Assembly (NCBI GenBank): GCA_012845835.1
Contig: JABAKD010000108.1
Coordinates: 908,001-972,000, forward strand
Length of the DNA stretch: 64,000 nucleotides
Source of the DNA: Undaria pinnatifida
Taxonomy: Eukaryota; Sar; Phaeophyceae; Laminariales; Alariaceae
Direction of reading: 5' to 3'
How positions within the stretch are numbered: position 1 is the first letter of the stretch; every line of letters starts with the position of its first letter. Below are positions 1 through 10,844 of this stretch, piece after piece. The notes below the pieces were generated by a model, which did no database searches, was not told the DNA's origin, and saw only the letters and a program-made list of their open reading frames with translations. A program made the position numbers and the translations under genes.

Positions 1-3000
1 AAAAAACTGAAAAGAGACGATCGCTGCTCTCGTGATGATGGTGTGCGTACGGGTCGTGGGTCTCCGTGTGCCATCCTCCTGCTGTGGTTCTCCGTGGCCG
101 CCTCATCGCCTTAGCTCACTCGGCCAGCTCCTTCGCACCTGCTCTCGTTGACGCTCAATTCCAATCGGTTCCCCTTCTCCCCCGTCCCAAAAAAACAAAA
201 TGCTCCTCGTAGCTTTTGGTGCTGATCTGAAAAACAACAATTCTCGTTCAGGGAGAGTTCAATCCGTCTCTTCCCCGCCCGTCGACGCTCAGTCGCCTTC
301 CTCCTTCGTCGTCGAATCCAGCCTCCTGCCGGCGCAGTTCCCTCCACTCAAACCATGACTGCGCCGTAGTGTGGCTCGTGGTGGCGCCTTCCTCCGCGCA
401 CGAGCATCCCGGTCAAGCATTGCTGCTCCGCCGCTGCTGCCTAAAAAGACGCACGAATTGTAGGTAACCATGCCTAGCGCACCACGTACGACCCAACTCT
501 ACCGCCACGCCTAAGCCTCGCGGCCACAGGCAGCAAGAAGGTGTCACTCCATGAGGGTGAGTCCGGCCTTACACCCGCCAGAAAGACCCCCCCCACTCGC
601 TACAAGCCTGCTAGGGCATGCCTCGCAGCATGTCTTACCGAGGCGGCAAGGGGAACGGGGGTATAATATATCGTGTGGGCTATGGCAGGAAGAAATTGCA
701 TCCTGCGTACGTAGGCGGGTCCAGGCTGCAGACTGGGGACCACCACATCGGCTGAAGACGTGTCCGTGCGTTCGCCAGCCGGGACATATCTTATCGCCGA
801 TACGCAAAAAGATTACGTCGTACCTCTGGTACTCGTATGATGCGTGCTGCTGCTGTATGGTATGTATCATCTCTGGTTTCTGATTTACCGTGACCATCTG
901 ACTCCAGCCTACTTCTGCGACTACCTTGTGTTGTGTGGGGTATGTATTGGGTTTGTATTGGGCTTGCATTTCCTGCTCCGTCCCCCACGGGGGGGGGGGG
1001 TGCTCTCAATCCCACCGAGTAGAGTCATTCGAAATGCTCCTTCTACAGCAGTAATACGGTTGCTGCCCCCGCGTGTTGTTGTTGTTATTGGTGTTGTTTA
1101 TCCTCCGGCGGATGGGGAAAAATAAAGCTTGAGCTCACCACACTTCCACGTATTTTGATACACGTCGTGTGTCGATTTAACTCAATTGCATTCGCGACGT
1201 TGGTTGGTTGAGTGTGGACATGTGCTGTGTTGCTACGTGCTGGCTGGTTACGTTTGTTTTTTATTATTTTCGAGCCGTCCTGTCCCCCCTTGTTTTCCGT
1301 ATGTGTTTGTTTTTTTTCGTTTTCTTCGCTGCAAATAGTCTGGTGTGCTCGTGTTCCATGTTCATGTTTTTTGCCCGCGTGCTCATTGCAGTTGGCATTC
1401 ATTGCGGCCAAATAACCCTGCTGTGTTTGAATTGGGTATCTCTTGCCTCGTAGTTTGTGACCACAGAGTTCGTCTCTTTGAGAGGCATCAGCACGGACAC
1501 CGGTTGTGCTGGATGTAAATCGGTGGAAATATCAATTTAATGTCAAGAACACACCCATGCGATCGTTTTAGCCTCCCTAACACACAGGCTACGATCAAGG
1601 GTGCGCTGAAGGTGCGCTGAGGGTGCAAGTGTGTTTTCCTTCTAAGGGGTGCTGCTTGGGGCCTTCTTAATCTTGCGCAAGGGCTTTCACTTTAACTAAC
1701 CTAAAAGTGGAACCCGATGACCCAGGTACTAAAAAAATATCGATTTTGCATAACAAGAATGGCATTACACCTAATTGCGGCCCATGCATAAAAAACATTG
1801 CCAAAATATGGTATAAATCTATATATCTTAGTTCGCTTATCACATATGCACATCCTTACGTCTGCGGATATCTCCCGCCTCTGACCGCCTTTCCGCGCGG
1901 TTTCTTCGCTGAGGCGTGCCCCCGCCTCGCCTGCAACCACCGGCTCAGCTGATTCGCCCGCTCGGCGCCGTAGCGCGCGCGCGAGGCCTCGACGTCGAGA
2001 TCTACGACGAGATCTCCGAAAAATCGTGCCCTGTGAGACGTTTGGTGCGTAGTCTGCACACAGGGCTAATGTCTTCGCGTTATTTCTTCGGTACGTGTTC
2101 TCTGACGTCCGCCCCCCGGGGGGGGGTCGATTACCTGGCCGGCGTCGCCATTGTAAAGGCCACTAAGCGAGGTTTGTGCTAGGATCTGGGGAAGAAAAGT
2201 TCGTAATCCCCGAGAACACATGCCACCCAGGCGTAGTGGAGAACTGCGAAGTCTACGGCAGCACGTATACATGTACATGATGTACAGCAGTAGCTGAAGC
2301 TATGATGAGCCTGCAGCATCACGAAGCTACAAATGGTATATGCACAGCAGCATCACGAAGCTACAAATGGTGTATGCAAAGCAGAATCACGAAGCTACAA
2401 ATGGTATATGCACAGCAGCAGCTAGGCGTCGTGGAGAACTGCGAACTCTCAATATTTTTGAACCCCCGGTAGTCTACAGCAGCACGTATAAATCAGCAGC
2501 ACGTACATGTATACATGATGTACAGCAGTAGCTGAAGCTATGATGAGCCTGCAGCATGACGAAGCTACAAATGGTATATGCACAGCAGGTATATACACAG
2601 CAGCAGCTGTGGCCGCGCCTTTCTGCGTAGCAACGCAGAGCGTCACCCAGCTGGGGTGAACCGCCATGCTCTCCCATAATTTCCAGGCTGCCTTCTCGCA
2701 TTGTTCCGCCGCACACGGGAAATCGGGAAAAATTTGTCGACATTTTCCCTTTCCAGTATCTGCCATATATGAATTAACAAACTTCGTCTAACTCTTGGCA
2801 TTACTTCTTACCCTCTTAATATTTACTATCCTGCGCTGCGACTGGCGGCCGTCCAGGCCGCCGGCGTAGCCCCTTGTACCCTCTATCTTACATTATTTCC
2901 TATCAATATAATGTAGTGCACAACCCATGCCATCTTTCCAACCTTCCTTCCTGCCTTCCTCCCTGCCTTCCTCCCTGCCTTCCTGCCTCCCCTCCTCCCT

Positions 3001-3027
3001 CCCTTCCTTCCTCCCTTAACACGGCAG
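1..3027. other. Non-coding upstream region with local duplications; no supported exon
   Basis: I find no convincing protein exon here, although earlier exons of the downstream DHHC gene must lie here or left of the window. One GC-rich, exon-like stretch (about 1945-2035, + strand) could encode a short peptide between a CAG acceptor and a GTGAGA donor, but it matches nothing I recognise. The stretch 1097-1205 is one arm of a dispersed inverted repeat whose other arm lies near 8940-9063. The stretch 2228-2600 holds a direct duplication. The last 90 bases (2936-3020) are an almost pure pyrimidine tract made of CCTTCCTCCCTG-type repeats leading into the splice acceptor at 3026-3027. Confidence 0.5.
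2228..2600. repeat. Direct duplication with internal ~40-bp tandem repeat
   Basis: A block beginning at the word GGCGTAGTGGAGAACTGCGA (about 2230) and running through ATGATGTACAGCAGTAGC recurs from about 2427 as a diverged copy. Between and after the copies, a unit of about 40 bp containing CACGAAGCTACAAATGG is repeated four times (near 2320, 2355, 2390 and 2558). It looks like local tandem duplication, with no coding role visible. Confidence 0.7.
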
Positions 3028-3559
3028 GGCGCACCACTGCCGCCTCTGCGGCCGCTGCGTGGTACGGATGGACCACCACTGTCCGTGGATGAACAACTGC
3101 GTCGGCATCGGCAACCAGAAATACTTCATCCTCTTCCTCTTCTACACCCTGGGCACCACCGGCTACGCGATCGGGCTCGTGCTGTACCACTTCGTGCAGT
3201 GCATGGCGGACGAGTACTGCGACGACTACAGCACCCTCACAGCAAACCTCATCCGTGCGGTGCTGGTTGTGTCCTGCGCTGCGATGATTTTTACCCTCAG
3301 CATGCTAATGAACCAGTTTCACGGCGTGATTACGGGTCTGGGCACCGTGGACAGGATGCAGAGGAGGCGGAAGGAGGGCAGGATAAGGGGGACCCCCGAA
3401 GATTACAGCCCCATGAAGTGGGAAGATATTTTTGGGGATGGAAACAAGTTGATGTGGCTCGTGCCGACAGACCCGCACTTCCACAAGTCTCAGAGAGAAA
3501 AAATATTGGGGTTCCGAGAGCCTGCGGCGGCGCGAAGGCACGACTACGAGGACGTGTAA
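3028..3559 (+). CDS. DHHC-type protein S-acyltransferase (palmitoyltransferase), last exon(s), 5' part not identified
   Basis: This reading frame carries the DHHC cysteine-rich domain: [20 protein letters not shown] followed by [10 protein letters not shown]. The DHHC cysteine is the residue that takes up and transfers palmitate to cysteines of membrane and membrane-associated proteins. Two hydrophobic segments follow (around [20 protein letters not shown] and [17 protein letters not shown]), as expected for transmembrane helices 3 and 4. The usual TTxE motif just after helix 4 is only weakly kept (GTVDR). A WEDIFGDG stretch near the C-terminus resembles the conserved post-TTxE box. The exon opens at a CAG acceptor (3026-3027) in phase 2 and ends at TAA 3557-3559. 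The upstream half, with the first two helices and the first zinc cysteines, is missing here, so the gene is partial as read. Family assignment is secure; the substrate and membrane are unknown. Confidence 0.9.
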
Positions 3560-4210
3560 GATGCACAATTTTTATCGTCCGTGTTGTCGAAAATAATTGA
3601 CGAAGCGTTAATTTTACCCCCCCCCCTCCACCCCCCCCCCCTTCCACTCCCCCTCTTGCTTTTTTTCTTGTTGCTTTTCTTGTCTTTTTCGCATTTGTTT
3701 TTTTAGCGGTTTTAGTGTTATTCGCTTCATTCTGCTGCTGGCGATTGAACGCGGTACATGTAGTCTGGCGTTGGCTGAAAATAAAGAGAAAACAAACACC
3801 GAATGTTAGGTGTGATACAAACTTTTTGCGTTGTCGGCGCGTGTGCAGTTGGTTTTAGGTTGGGTAGAGAATGATGACCATTCTGTAGGTCTTGCTACTT
3901 TTTTTGGCGATGGTGGCGCGAGTATCAGGATGGGGGCAGCCGCGATTTGGAGGTGGCCGGGGGGAGATTATCAGAGATTATGATGTGCGCTGTGCGACGT
4001 TCAATCTCAAACCGTATGGTATGCCAGGTAACATGCAAGGTGACGCACACGTCCTCTCGGGCCATTTTCCATGGCGACTTCTTCGACAACGGGAAGACAG
4101 AAAAAACGCCGAGCGACGCCTCTACGGAAAGATATTTACGAGCTATTGGCACGAATGTCAGGCCGAGAGATGTTTGCGGCAGTGTTTCGCCTGGACGTTT
4201 TTGTTTTGTA
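3560..4210. other. 3' flank of the DHHC gene
   Basis: The stretch probably holds the 3' UTR and poly(A) region of the DHHC gene, with a poly-C tract at about 3617-3642 and AT-rich sequence after it. No further exon is supported. Confidence 0.4.
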
Positions 4211-4526
4211 GAAAGATCAGGCGGAGCCATGTGCAGAAAGACCAGACGGAGATATCTGCAAAAAGATCAAGCGGAGATATCTGCAGAAATATCAAGCGGA
4301 GATATCTGCAGAAAGATCAGGCCGAGATATGTCTGCAGAAAGATCAGGCCGAGATATGTCTGCAGAAAGATCAGGCCGAGATGTCTGCAGAAAATATCAG
4401 GCCGAGATACGTGTGCAGAAATATCACGCCGAGTTATCTGCAGAAATATCAGGCCGAGCCATCTGCAGAAGTGCAGAAATATCAGGCCGCAATATCTGCA
4501 GAAAGATCAGGCCGAGATATTTGCAG
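4211..4526. repeat. 25-27 bp minisatellite (about 12 units)
   Basis: Units of the form GATATCTGCAGAAAGATCAGG plus CCGA or CGGA repeat head to tail, mostly 25 bp, with some 27-bp variants (GATATGTCTGCAG). Each unit carries a PstI-like CTGCAG. The 25-bp period shifts the frame each time, and the array lacks stops on the + strand, so long open frames run through it without being genes. Confidence 0.9.
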
Positions 4527-4948
4527 TTTTTTTTTGTTGACGAGATAGTTCCAAGTTACGGCATTCTCGTCGTGTGTGCCCCCCTTGCTTTGGACGAATC
4601 GTGTCTGAATGTTCATCTCAGGGAGGTTGTTGTCTTGCGTGCGGTACGATAGTCGAGGTGCGCCCATTGGCGGTGATGGTGCATGTGACAGTTGCTACGC
4701 TCCCCGTGAGCATTGTTCTTGTGGGTGGGAATGCTTGCGGTAGATTGATTGGTTGACCGCTTGGCCGGTCTGGTTTGTGTCTGTCTGTGTGATGCTGCCT
4801 CTCGTAGCTAGGCTTGTTTTATATCGTTTTGTGATGCCACCTTATGTGTGCGCTGTTTTCATGTCGAGACCCTCACCGTAGGCGTCCGCAAGAACCGGAC
4901 GGGTTCCTATACTTTGATTTTTCTTGGTGTTGAGAGCAAACAGCGCTT

Positions 4949-5105
4949 GGTCCCTCTATAGCGCCGGTTGCCCGCTATAGTGCCTTTGGAATCGCTTGGC
5001 ACAGATGGGAACAACCAGTACTAGCAATATGCGAAGTAGTGTCGGTTGCCGCTGTAATGCCGGTATTTCCTTCTATAGTGCACATACCGGCACTACAGAG
5101 GAACC
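4949..5105. mobile_element. MITE-1 copy, 157 bp with terminal inverted repeats
   Basis: The left end, GGTCCCTCTATAGCGCCGG, and the right end, CCGGCACTACAGAGGAACC, are near-perfect inverted repeats of 19 bp. The inside carries GCTATAGTGCC and a TTGGCACAGATGGGAACAAC box that also occur in the copies at 6.6-7.2, 28.5 and 39.3 kb. It has no coding capacity, so it is read as a non-autonomous DNA element. No clear target-site duplication could be fixed by eye. Confidence 0.75.
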
Positions 5106-5343
5106 ACTAGTACGGTACAAAAACACGCAACATTACGCACCCCTCAATACACATTCCGGGACTGGTTTTCTCGTCGATGGGCAGACGACGCAATGCCGAC
5201 CAATGGGTCTACGGACAGATGAGGACGATACGTTCCCAACGCCGCGGTTAAAATTGTGTTTTACCCCCCTCGTTTCGTAGAGTACTAATAATATCATACA
5301 TGTCGACTCAGAAATTCATGCCGTGGGGTGCTATGTTGTGCGC

Positions 5344-5574
5344 GTTGCAGCAGGATTTGGTTTTGCAACAGGCTTTGGTTTTGCAACAGGGTTTGGTGTT
5401 GCAGCAGGGCTTGGTGTTGCAGCAGGGCTTGGCGTTGCAGCAGGGCTTGGTGTTGCAGCACTGCTTGGTGTTGCCGCCGTGCTTGGTGATGCAGCAGTAC
5501 TTGGTGTTGCAGCAGTACTTGGTGTTGCAACAGAACTTGGTGTTGCAGCAGTACTTGGTGTTGCAGCTGTAGTC
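5344..5574. repeat. 18-bp coding-like minisatellite, about 12 units
   Basis: Units of CTTGGTGTTGCAGCAG plus two variable bases repeat with an 18-bp period, a multiple of three. Because of this, open frames span the array on both strands (for example repeated LGVAAV or GLVLQQ on +, and AATPST on -). The extended frames start and stop just outside the array, and there is no conserved flank or splice context, so I treat it as a repeat and not a gene. Confidence 0.85.
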
Positions 5575-6109
5575 CCGCCGCTTGGAATGGGCCTTGCTAC
5601 CAACCAAGAGTTTTTTTTGCTGTGATATGAACAAGTAGGTATAAGGTTTGGCTATATGTAGGCGTGATATGTAGGCAGGCGCGCCTCCGTGTTGTGGTTT
5701 TTCGCTTCTCCGGGCCAATAATACGTAGTTTTACTTTTCTCTTCTTTTTGCAAGTACCCTTTCACTAGTCGTGCTGTGCATTTCCTAATGGGATTTGATT
5801 ATCAGCTTTAGTACGGGACTTCGCGCGAGGCTCGCCAGTCATGATAAGATGATTTCCTGGACAGTACCCGGGTACCCATCCAGTCTTGAAACATTATTAT
5901 TTCCTGTTCGACATTACACCCGTTTTCTTTTCCCAGCTCTCGTTCACCTGTTGGCTACGTGCGGGTTGACGGGCCGAGAGAGAGGTCGGTAAGCACCTGG
6001 TGGATAAGAGTAGGTCTCCGAGACGAGCTTTGAACCCGATATGGTTCGTTGGCGGTTTGTGCGGAGAGACCAGTTACTTGCTTTGGGCGAGATGATGTTG
6101 AGTTTTTTT

Positions 6110-6310
6110 TTACAGGGTCGGGGTGGTCCAATGTTGTATCAGACCCGCGAGATTTTCGAAAGCCTCCTGTCGCGACCCGACCGACCCCTCCCGTCGGATT
6201 TCGCACACCTGCTGTCCCGACCCCGGCTCGGCCCGCGAAGTTTTGATAACCTCGTGACCCGACCCACAGGCCTGACCCGACCCACGACTTGTGTTATGAC
6301 CAGTCGAAAT
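6110..6310. repeat. ACCCG-rich dispersed repeat, copy 1 (inverted relative to copy 2)
   Basis: The stretch is built around CGACCCGACC-type pentamers. Its reverse complement matches 17430-17600 in order (CGTGGGTCGGGTCAGGC, then an AAAATCTC-type box, then more CGGGT). The two copies are therefore one repeat family in opposite orientation. Confidence 0.65.
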
Positions 6311-6529
6311 CCGTGAGTATTTTCACGGTAGTGCAGCGTCATCGATGATTGGTGTTGGCTTGCTTTTCCGGTGGAACTACGGAGGTGCGGTCTGGTTTGC
6401 TCCGCTCCTACTGAGCTCTCGCTTTTTTTGTTGGTAAAAGTGAGCCCCCATTAAGCCGTTTAAAACTGCATCCATGCTGTTGGAGACTTAACTATTCAAC
6501 GTTAGTACGAAGTATAGGATACCGCGTGG

Positions 6530-7175
6530 GTCAAGTGATCCGCCGATATCATGGTTGACACAAGGCGGCGGAGGAAGAGGGTTAGACATTAGTAGTGCCC
6601 ATCTTCCTATCTATATTGGGCCGTTGTAGCAGTAGTAGTAGCAGTACTGGTGCCGACTGGCCGCTATAGTCCCTGTGAAATATTTGGCGCAGAAACGTGG
6701 GAACAACCAGTAGTGCCAGTATGCCGGGTAGAGCCTGTTTTTCGGTTACGTGACCCGCCATTAAGACCCGCCAATACCATGTCGACCCAGGGCGTGGCGG
6801 AGGAAAAGTGTAGCGGTAACGGTTCTTCTATAGTGCCGGTTGAGTAGTGCCGGCTGCCTGCTATAGTGCATGTGAAATGGTTTCGACACGGATACAGGAA
6901 CAACCACTAGCCGCAACATGCGGATTAGTGCCTGTTTTGCGGTTTCGTGACCCGCCATGAAGACCCAATGCGGGGGAGAAACAAGGTAGCAGTAGTGCTC
7001 CCTCTATAGGGCCGGTTGAGTAGTGCCGGCTGCCCGCTATAGTGCCTCTGAATCGTTTGGCATAGATGGGACCAACCAGTAGTGGCGGAGTATGCGGAGT
7101 AGTTCCAGCTTGCTGCCGCTATAGTGCCTGCTGGTACATACCGGTCGGCACCACCATAATAGAGAAAACACTGCT
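6530..7175. repeat. Tandem array of three ~200-bp units derived from MITE-1
   Basis: Three successive units each carry CTCTATAGTGCCGGTTGAG, TAGTGCCGGCTGCCCGCTAT, a GGAACAACCA box and a GACCCGCCAT box, starting near 6600, 6821 and 6990. The third ends in a CCGGTCGGCACC stretch like the right end of the single copy at 4949-5105. The array looks like a small satellite grown from the MITE. No coding function is seen. Confidence 0.7.
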
Positions 7176-8820
7176 GCGGTGAAGAACCGCCTCGGTCTTG
7201 TTTTATCGGCGGGAAGTATCAGCCTCAGGTGGTAGAAAGTTTTGTTGTGATGCATAACGACTTGATTTGAGTGTGTGCTTCTGTTGTGTGTATTCGCGGG
7301 CGTGGCACCAAAACGCGGCAAGAAAATAGTTACAGCAGCGGCAGCGGTGGTAGAGTACATTATTGTATTCACAAAGTTGTTTAGTTTTACGGTGGTCGAC
7401 CGGGGGTGTTTTATTCTGCCTTGTGTTGTCACAAAAAAATATATTGCGGGGGAGCCGGAGTGTCGGTAGCGGCTCTTGAAGTCTAGTTTTGCTATATCTT
7501 TTTTCTATTTTCTTCTCTTATTTTCTGTTGTTGCTATGCTACTACTGTGTGTTTGATTTTTTATGTTTGATGAATGGTAAAACATTTGTGTGTGAGGAAT
7601 TATGGGGGTTCGAACTGTAAAAGGAAAGGATGTTTACGTGCGGTGTGTGACTATCAACCTTACGGCAGCAATAATAAGGGAGTAGCGTCTTTTGTCACTC
7701 ACCGTGCCCGTGCTAGGCGACGGCCGTTAGTAGGTAAGACTAGACTGACCCGCCGTCGAAGACTACCATTAATGCTAATAATACTTACTTGTATAACTAT
7801 GGACAGGCCCTAGTCCTAGTGAATGCGTGACGAGCACCGTGCCGATACAGACATGATGTCACAGAGAAGGTCGATCCAGAGTACCGGTAGTCGTCGTCGT
7901 AGTAGTCGTAGTAGTAGTAAGAAGAAAATGGAAGGGCGAGAGTCGGGTGGCAAGTTCCAGTACCAATAGAGGTCTATAAACAAGATACTGCTGTCTAGCA
8001 ATATACACGCTTTAGTATCCGACGGGGCAGGTGGTGTGTACCTGGTACATTACACCCTGAAATGCTTTCAAACGTCGGACACATCACCCATCCCCACTTA
8101 CTTAAGTCTTGATGATCTACTACAGTAAGTAGATATTTCAGGGAATATCCGTATGTATGTATGGTGTAGCTCACGTTACCATGTCACCCCTGGGACCCTT
8201 ATGATCTGTGTGTTCAATGATGCATAATAGCATATACATTACTCTAGGTATACAGGTAGATCCTGCACGGCATGTTATCATGGCGCCAGATCCAGGCTGT
8301 ACTGCATGTACTGTATGTACTCTGTATGTACACTGTATAATATGCGTGTGTAGTAGTTTTGAAAAGACGCGTGCTGCGGCAGAGGTGCAGACCAACCATT
8401 GTTGTTTTTTCTGAGGTTCCTCGGTTTGGGAGGTTAAGACACGTCCTTCTTAACCCCAACAACCGATTTGGAGAGATAAAACATAATAACTGCTACCCCG
8501 GATGAAAACATCCCACGGCCTAGGGTGCACAACGAGAATCTCATGCAAACAAAACAAATGGCCTATTATGTACCTGGTATTTTTTTTCCATCGATTTTGG
8601 GTTCAGGAGCCCCGTCAAATTCAAAAAACATTTCAGGAGAAAACTGCAACCTCGATCGTAGTACGCGCGACTGTCGAGAGATGACCTGCTGGATCGTCAT
8701 CTGTCTGTCTCAAGTGTGAACGCTCGCTCGTGCATACTCACGTAGACATGCTTGCGTTTTCGGGCGGGAAAGCATAGTCTACTTGTAGTATTTCCCGGAC
8801 GAATTTTTATTTCGTTTGGT
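7176..8820. other. Non-coding stretch, AT-rich, with short triplet repeat
   Basis: I see no exon here. A GTC/GTA triplet microsatellite lies at about 7888-7920. Short words such as TACCTGGT occur at 8039 and 8569. The open frames are short, lack splice-site support and have unremarkable composition. Confidence 0.4.
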
Positions 8821-8821
8821 G

Positions 8822-8905
8822 TTTTCGGATCTTCCTAGGGCTCCAGCACCTTTGTGTGACCACGGACTCAAGATGTTTGACAAGAGTTAATATGAGACAA
8901 ACAAT
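8822..8905 (-). repeat. TGGTCACA dispersed element, minus-strand copy
   Basis: On the minus strand this reads CATATTAACTC...AGTCCGTGGTCACACAAAG...CTAGGAAGATCCGAAAA, which matches 12548-12625 on the plus strand almost base for base. Shorter copies with the same CACATTAA and CGTGGTCACAGGACAG boxes lie at 14566-14640 and 48120-48185. No open frame or inverted ends are evident. Confidence 0.7.
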
Positions 8906-8934
8906 TTTCAGCTCACGCTATCACTACAGTAGGA

Positions 8935-9063
8935 TCCCAAGGGTGCGCCAGCTAGCGTTGGGTTGCGAAAGCAACTGAGTTAAATCGGCACACGACGCGT
9001 ATGAAAATACGTGGAAGTGTGATGAGCTTAAGCTTGATTTTTCCCCATCCGCCGGAGGATAAA
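8935..9063 (-). repeat. Dispersed repeat, inverted partner of 1097-1205
   Basis: Reading the minus strand gives ATCCTCCGGCGGATGGGGAA, then a HindIII-like AAGCTT, CACACTTCCACGTATTTT and CGTGTGCCGATTTAACTCA. The same blocks occur in order on the plus strand at 1097-1205. The copies are about 7.8 kb apart and in opposite orientation. The element's full ends are not clear. Confidence 0.75.
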
Positions 9064-9309
9064 AACAACAACAACTCACATAGAAGACTTGCTTGTGTTG
9101 TCTCCGCAAGTTACTCGTTTTGGGATCACTTGATTGATTAACAGCAGCTGCTGCTGACTAGGCATAAACCCTCTTGGAGCATGTTCACGGTGGCTTTCTT
9201 CGCGTTCTTTGCTTTCTTCGTGTTCTTCGTGTTCTTCGGGACCGCCCCCACACTAACTTCAAGACAATATCTCCAGCGCTGTTTCAAAAAAAATCCGCAC
9301 ACTAATTTC

Positions 9310-10300
9310 AATATATTATTAAATACACTCAAGCTGTGAGATCGAATATTTTGTCGAAACTCATCTTTGCAAGCTGTGTGTGATACTCCGATCGCGCGTA
9401 TTACGGGTTGTGTGTCCTCATTGAGGATATAGGTCGGCGACTCCCCTTGCAACTACAGTGTAGCTACCAGGGTCAACAGGGTGATGTTAGGCAGTCTGTG
9501 CGCGGAAACTATAAAACCTGTTTCTGAGGGGGACAAAATCTGACAGCTGTGGAAGGAAATACATCAGTTTATCAAGTGAATCCTGTAAGTCGAATATCCG
9601 GTGAGGGGAGGGCGGAGTTTTTAAGGACGTGGGGGCCTGATTTTGATCAAAAGGGGGGCGGGAGGGGGGAAGGGGGGGGAGGGGACGGGTGGGGCAGGTC
9701 GATTTGTGCGTGGAAACTATAACTATTTCTTATGGGGGAGGGGGAGGAATGTGGCGGGGGGGGGGCCGGGGGCGGGGGCGGAGGGCTTTAGGTCGCATAG
9801 ATGTAGGGGTTGGCTATACGCGTGGTGCTAGTTCTAGGCGATGGTGCGGGTGGTGGGTGAAGGAGGGGGCGTTGGGGACGGGGGTGGGTGGGAATTGCAG
9901 CAGCGGCATGGACGGCTTTGAAACGATAACGAGGCGATATCCAGGGCGTGGAAGTGTCTATTACTCTGGCGGATTTCGATAGTAGTAGGTGGGGCGTTTA
10001 AGCAAGAGGAAGCGAGGGAAGGCGGGGGGGGGGGGGCGGGGGGGGGGGGGGGTTCAAGAGGTTTAGGTCACATATAATATTAAAATCAAGGATTTGGTCG
10101 ACACTGATGCTCGCAACATTGTGTGTGACCCTCCGATCGCGCGTATTAATCATATATGTAGGGGCCTACTATACGCGCGGTGCTGGGTCTAGGCGATCGT
10201 GCGGGGTGTGGGGAAGGAGGGGGCGTTGGAGGGGGGGAGGGGGGATGAATGAAAGCTACGTCATGGATGGCTAGTTTAATAAAAATATTTTGAGGACGTC
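9310..10300. repeat. ~0.9-kb dispersed repeat with G-rich core, copy 1
   Basis: This block matches 49570-50290 in the same orientation through a series of shared boxes: CTGTGAGATCGAA, CTCCGATCGCGCGTATTACG, GGTATAGGTCGGCGACTCCC-like, CAGGGTCAACAGGGTGATGT, GAGGGGGACAAAAT, GGTGAGGGGAGGGCGGAGTT and GGTCTAGGCGATGGTGC. It contains very long G runs (10021-10053) that could form quadruplexes. It has no long open frame and no clear terminal repeats, so it is probably a fragment of a larger non-coding or degraded element. Confidence 0.75.
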
Positions 10301-10535
10301 AGCCGTGAGTTCGACGAATTTCGGGTCAACACTCATATTTGCAAGCTACGTTGTTGGTGGTATGTGGGGGTGCGTTTTTTTCATATTGGGAGGGGTCCTA
10401 TTCTTTTGTTTCAAAAAAAAAAAACATATATATACGAGTATATATTATATAAAATAATATTGTATGGACGTCAGCCGTGAGTTCGACAAATTTCGGGTCA
10501 ATACTCATCTTTGCAACCTGCGTTGTTGGTACACA
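10270..10535 (+). repeat. Two copies of a GACGTCAGCCGTGAGTTCGA core repeat
   Basis: The core GACGTCAGCCGTGAGTTCGA followed by AATTTCGGGTCAA, CTCAT and TTGCAAGC-like boxes occurs at about 10285 and 10465. Minus-strand copies are at 10845-10915 and 24465-24530. The start of the larger repeat at 9325 and 49580 (GTGAGATCGAA...TCGTCGAAA...CTCAT) is a diverged version. It is a widely spread short module. Confidence 0.65.
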
Positions 10536-10844
10536 TGTAATATACTAGACTATATGGATGGGTGAGTTTTTATTTGGAGGGGTCCCTTTTTATTTTAATA
10601 TAAGTTTTGTTTTTCTCCACTCTAATGGTTAGTGTTGGTATTTTTACTTTAGGTGATTTCCACACTAAAATCAAGGTTGTATGTTCTAAAAGTCGGCAAA
10701 AAAAGGTACAACAAAAATAATAGGTCTTGAAAAACTCCAGTCATAATAACGAAAAAGAGTAAATCTTGTATCAAGTTTTGATTCATGAAACTTACTACCA
10801 GGTATTTAATAAAGACGGGCGATCGATATACATACTGCTGTAGT

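Noticed and set aside
3892-4548. 218-codon frame on + after the DHHC gene
   Set aside because: It runs through the 25-bp minisatellite, which stays open in several frames; the non-repeat part matches nothing.
5294-5718. Long open frames on both strands around the 18-bp repeat
   Set aside because: The frames exist only because the period is a multiple of three and lacks stop words; there are no conserved flanks or splice context.
9643-9982. Glycine-rich frames in the G-rich repeat
   Set aside because: Produced by poly-G sequence in a dispersed repeat; no conserved protein pattern.
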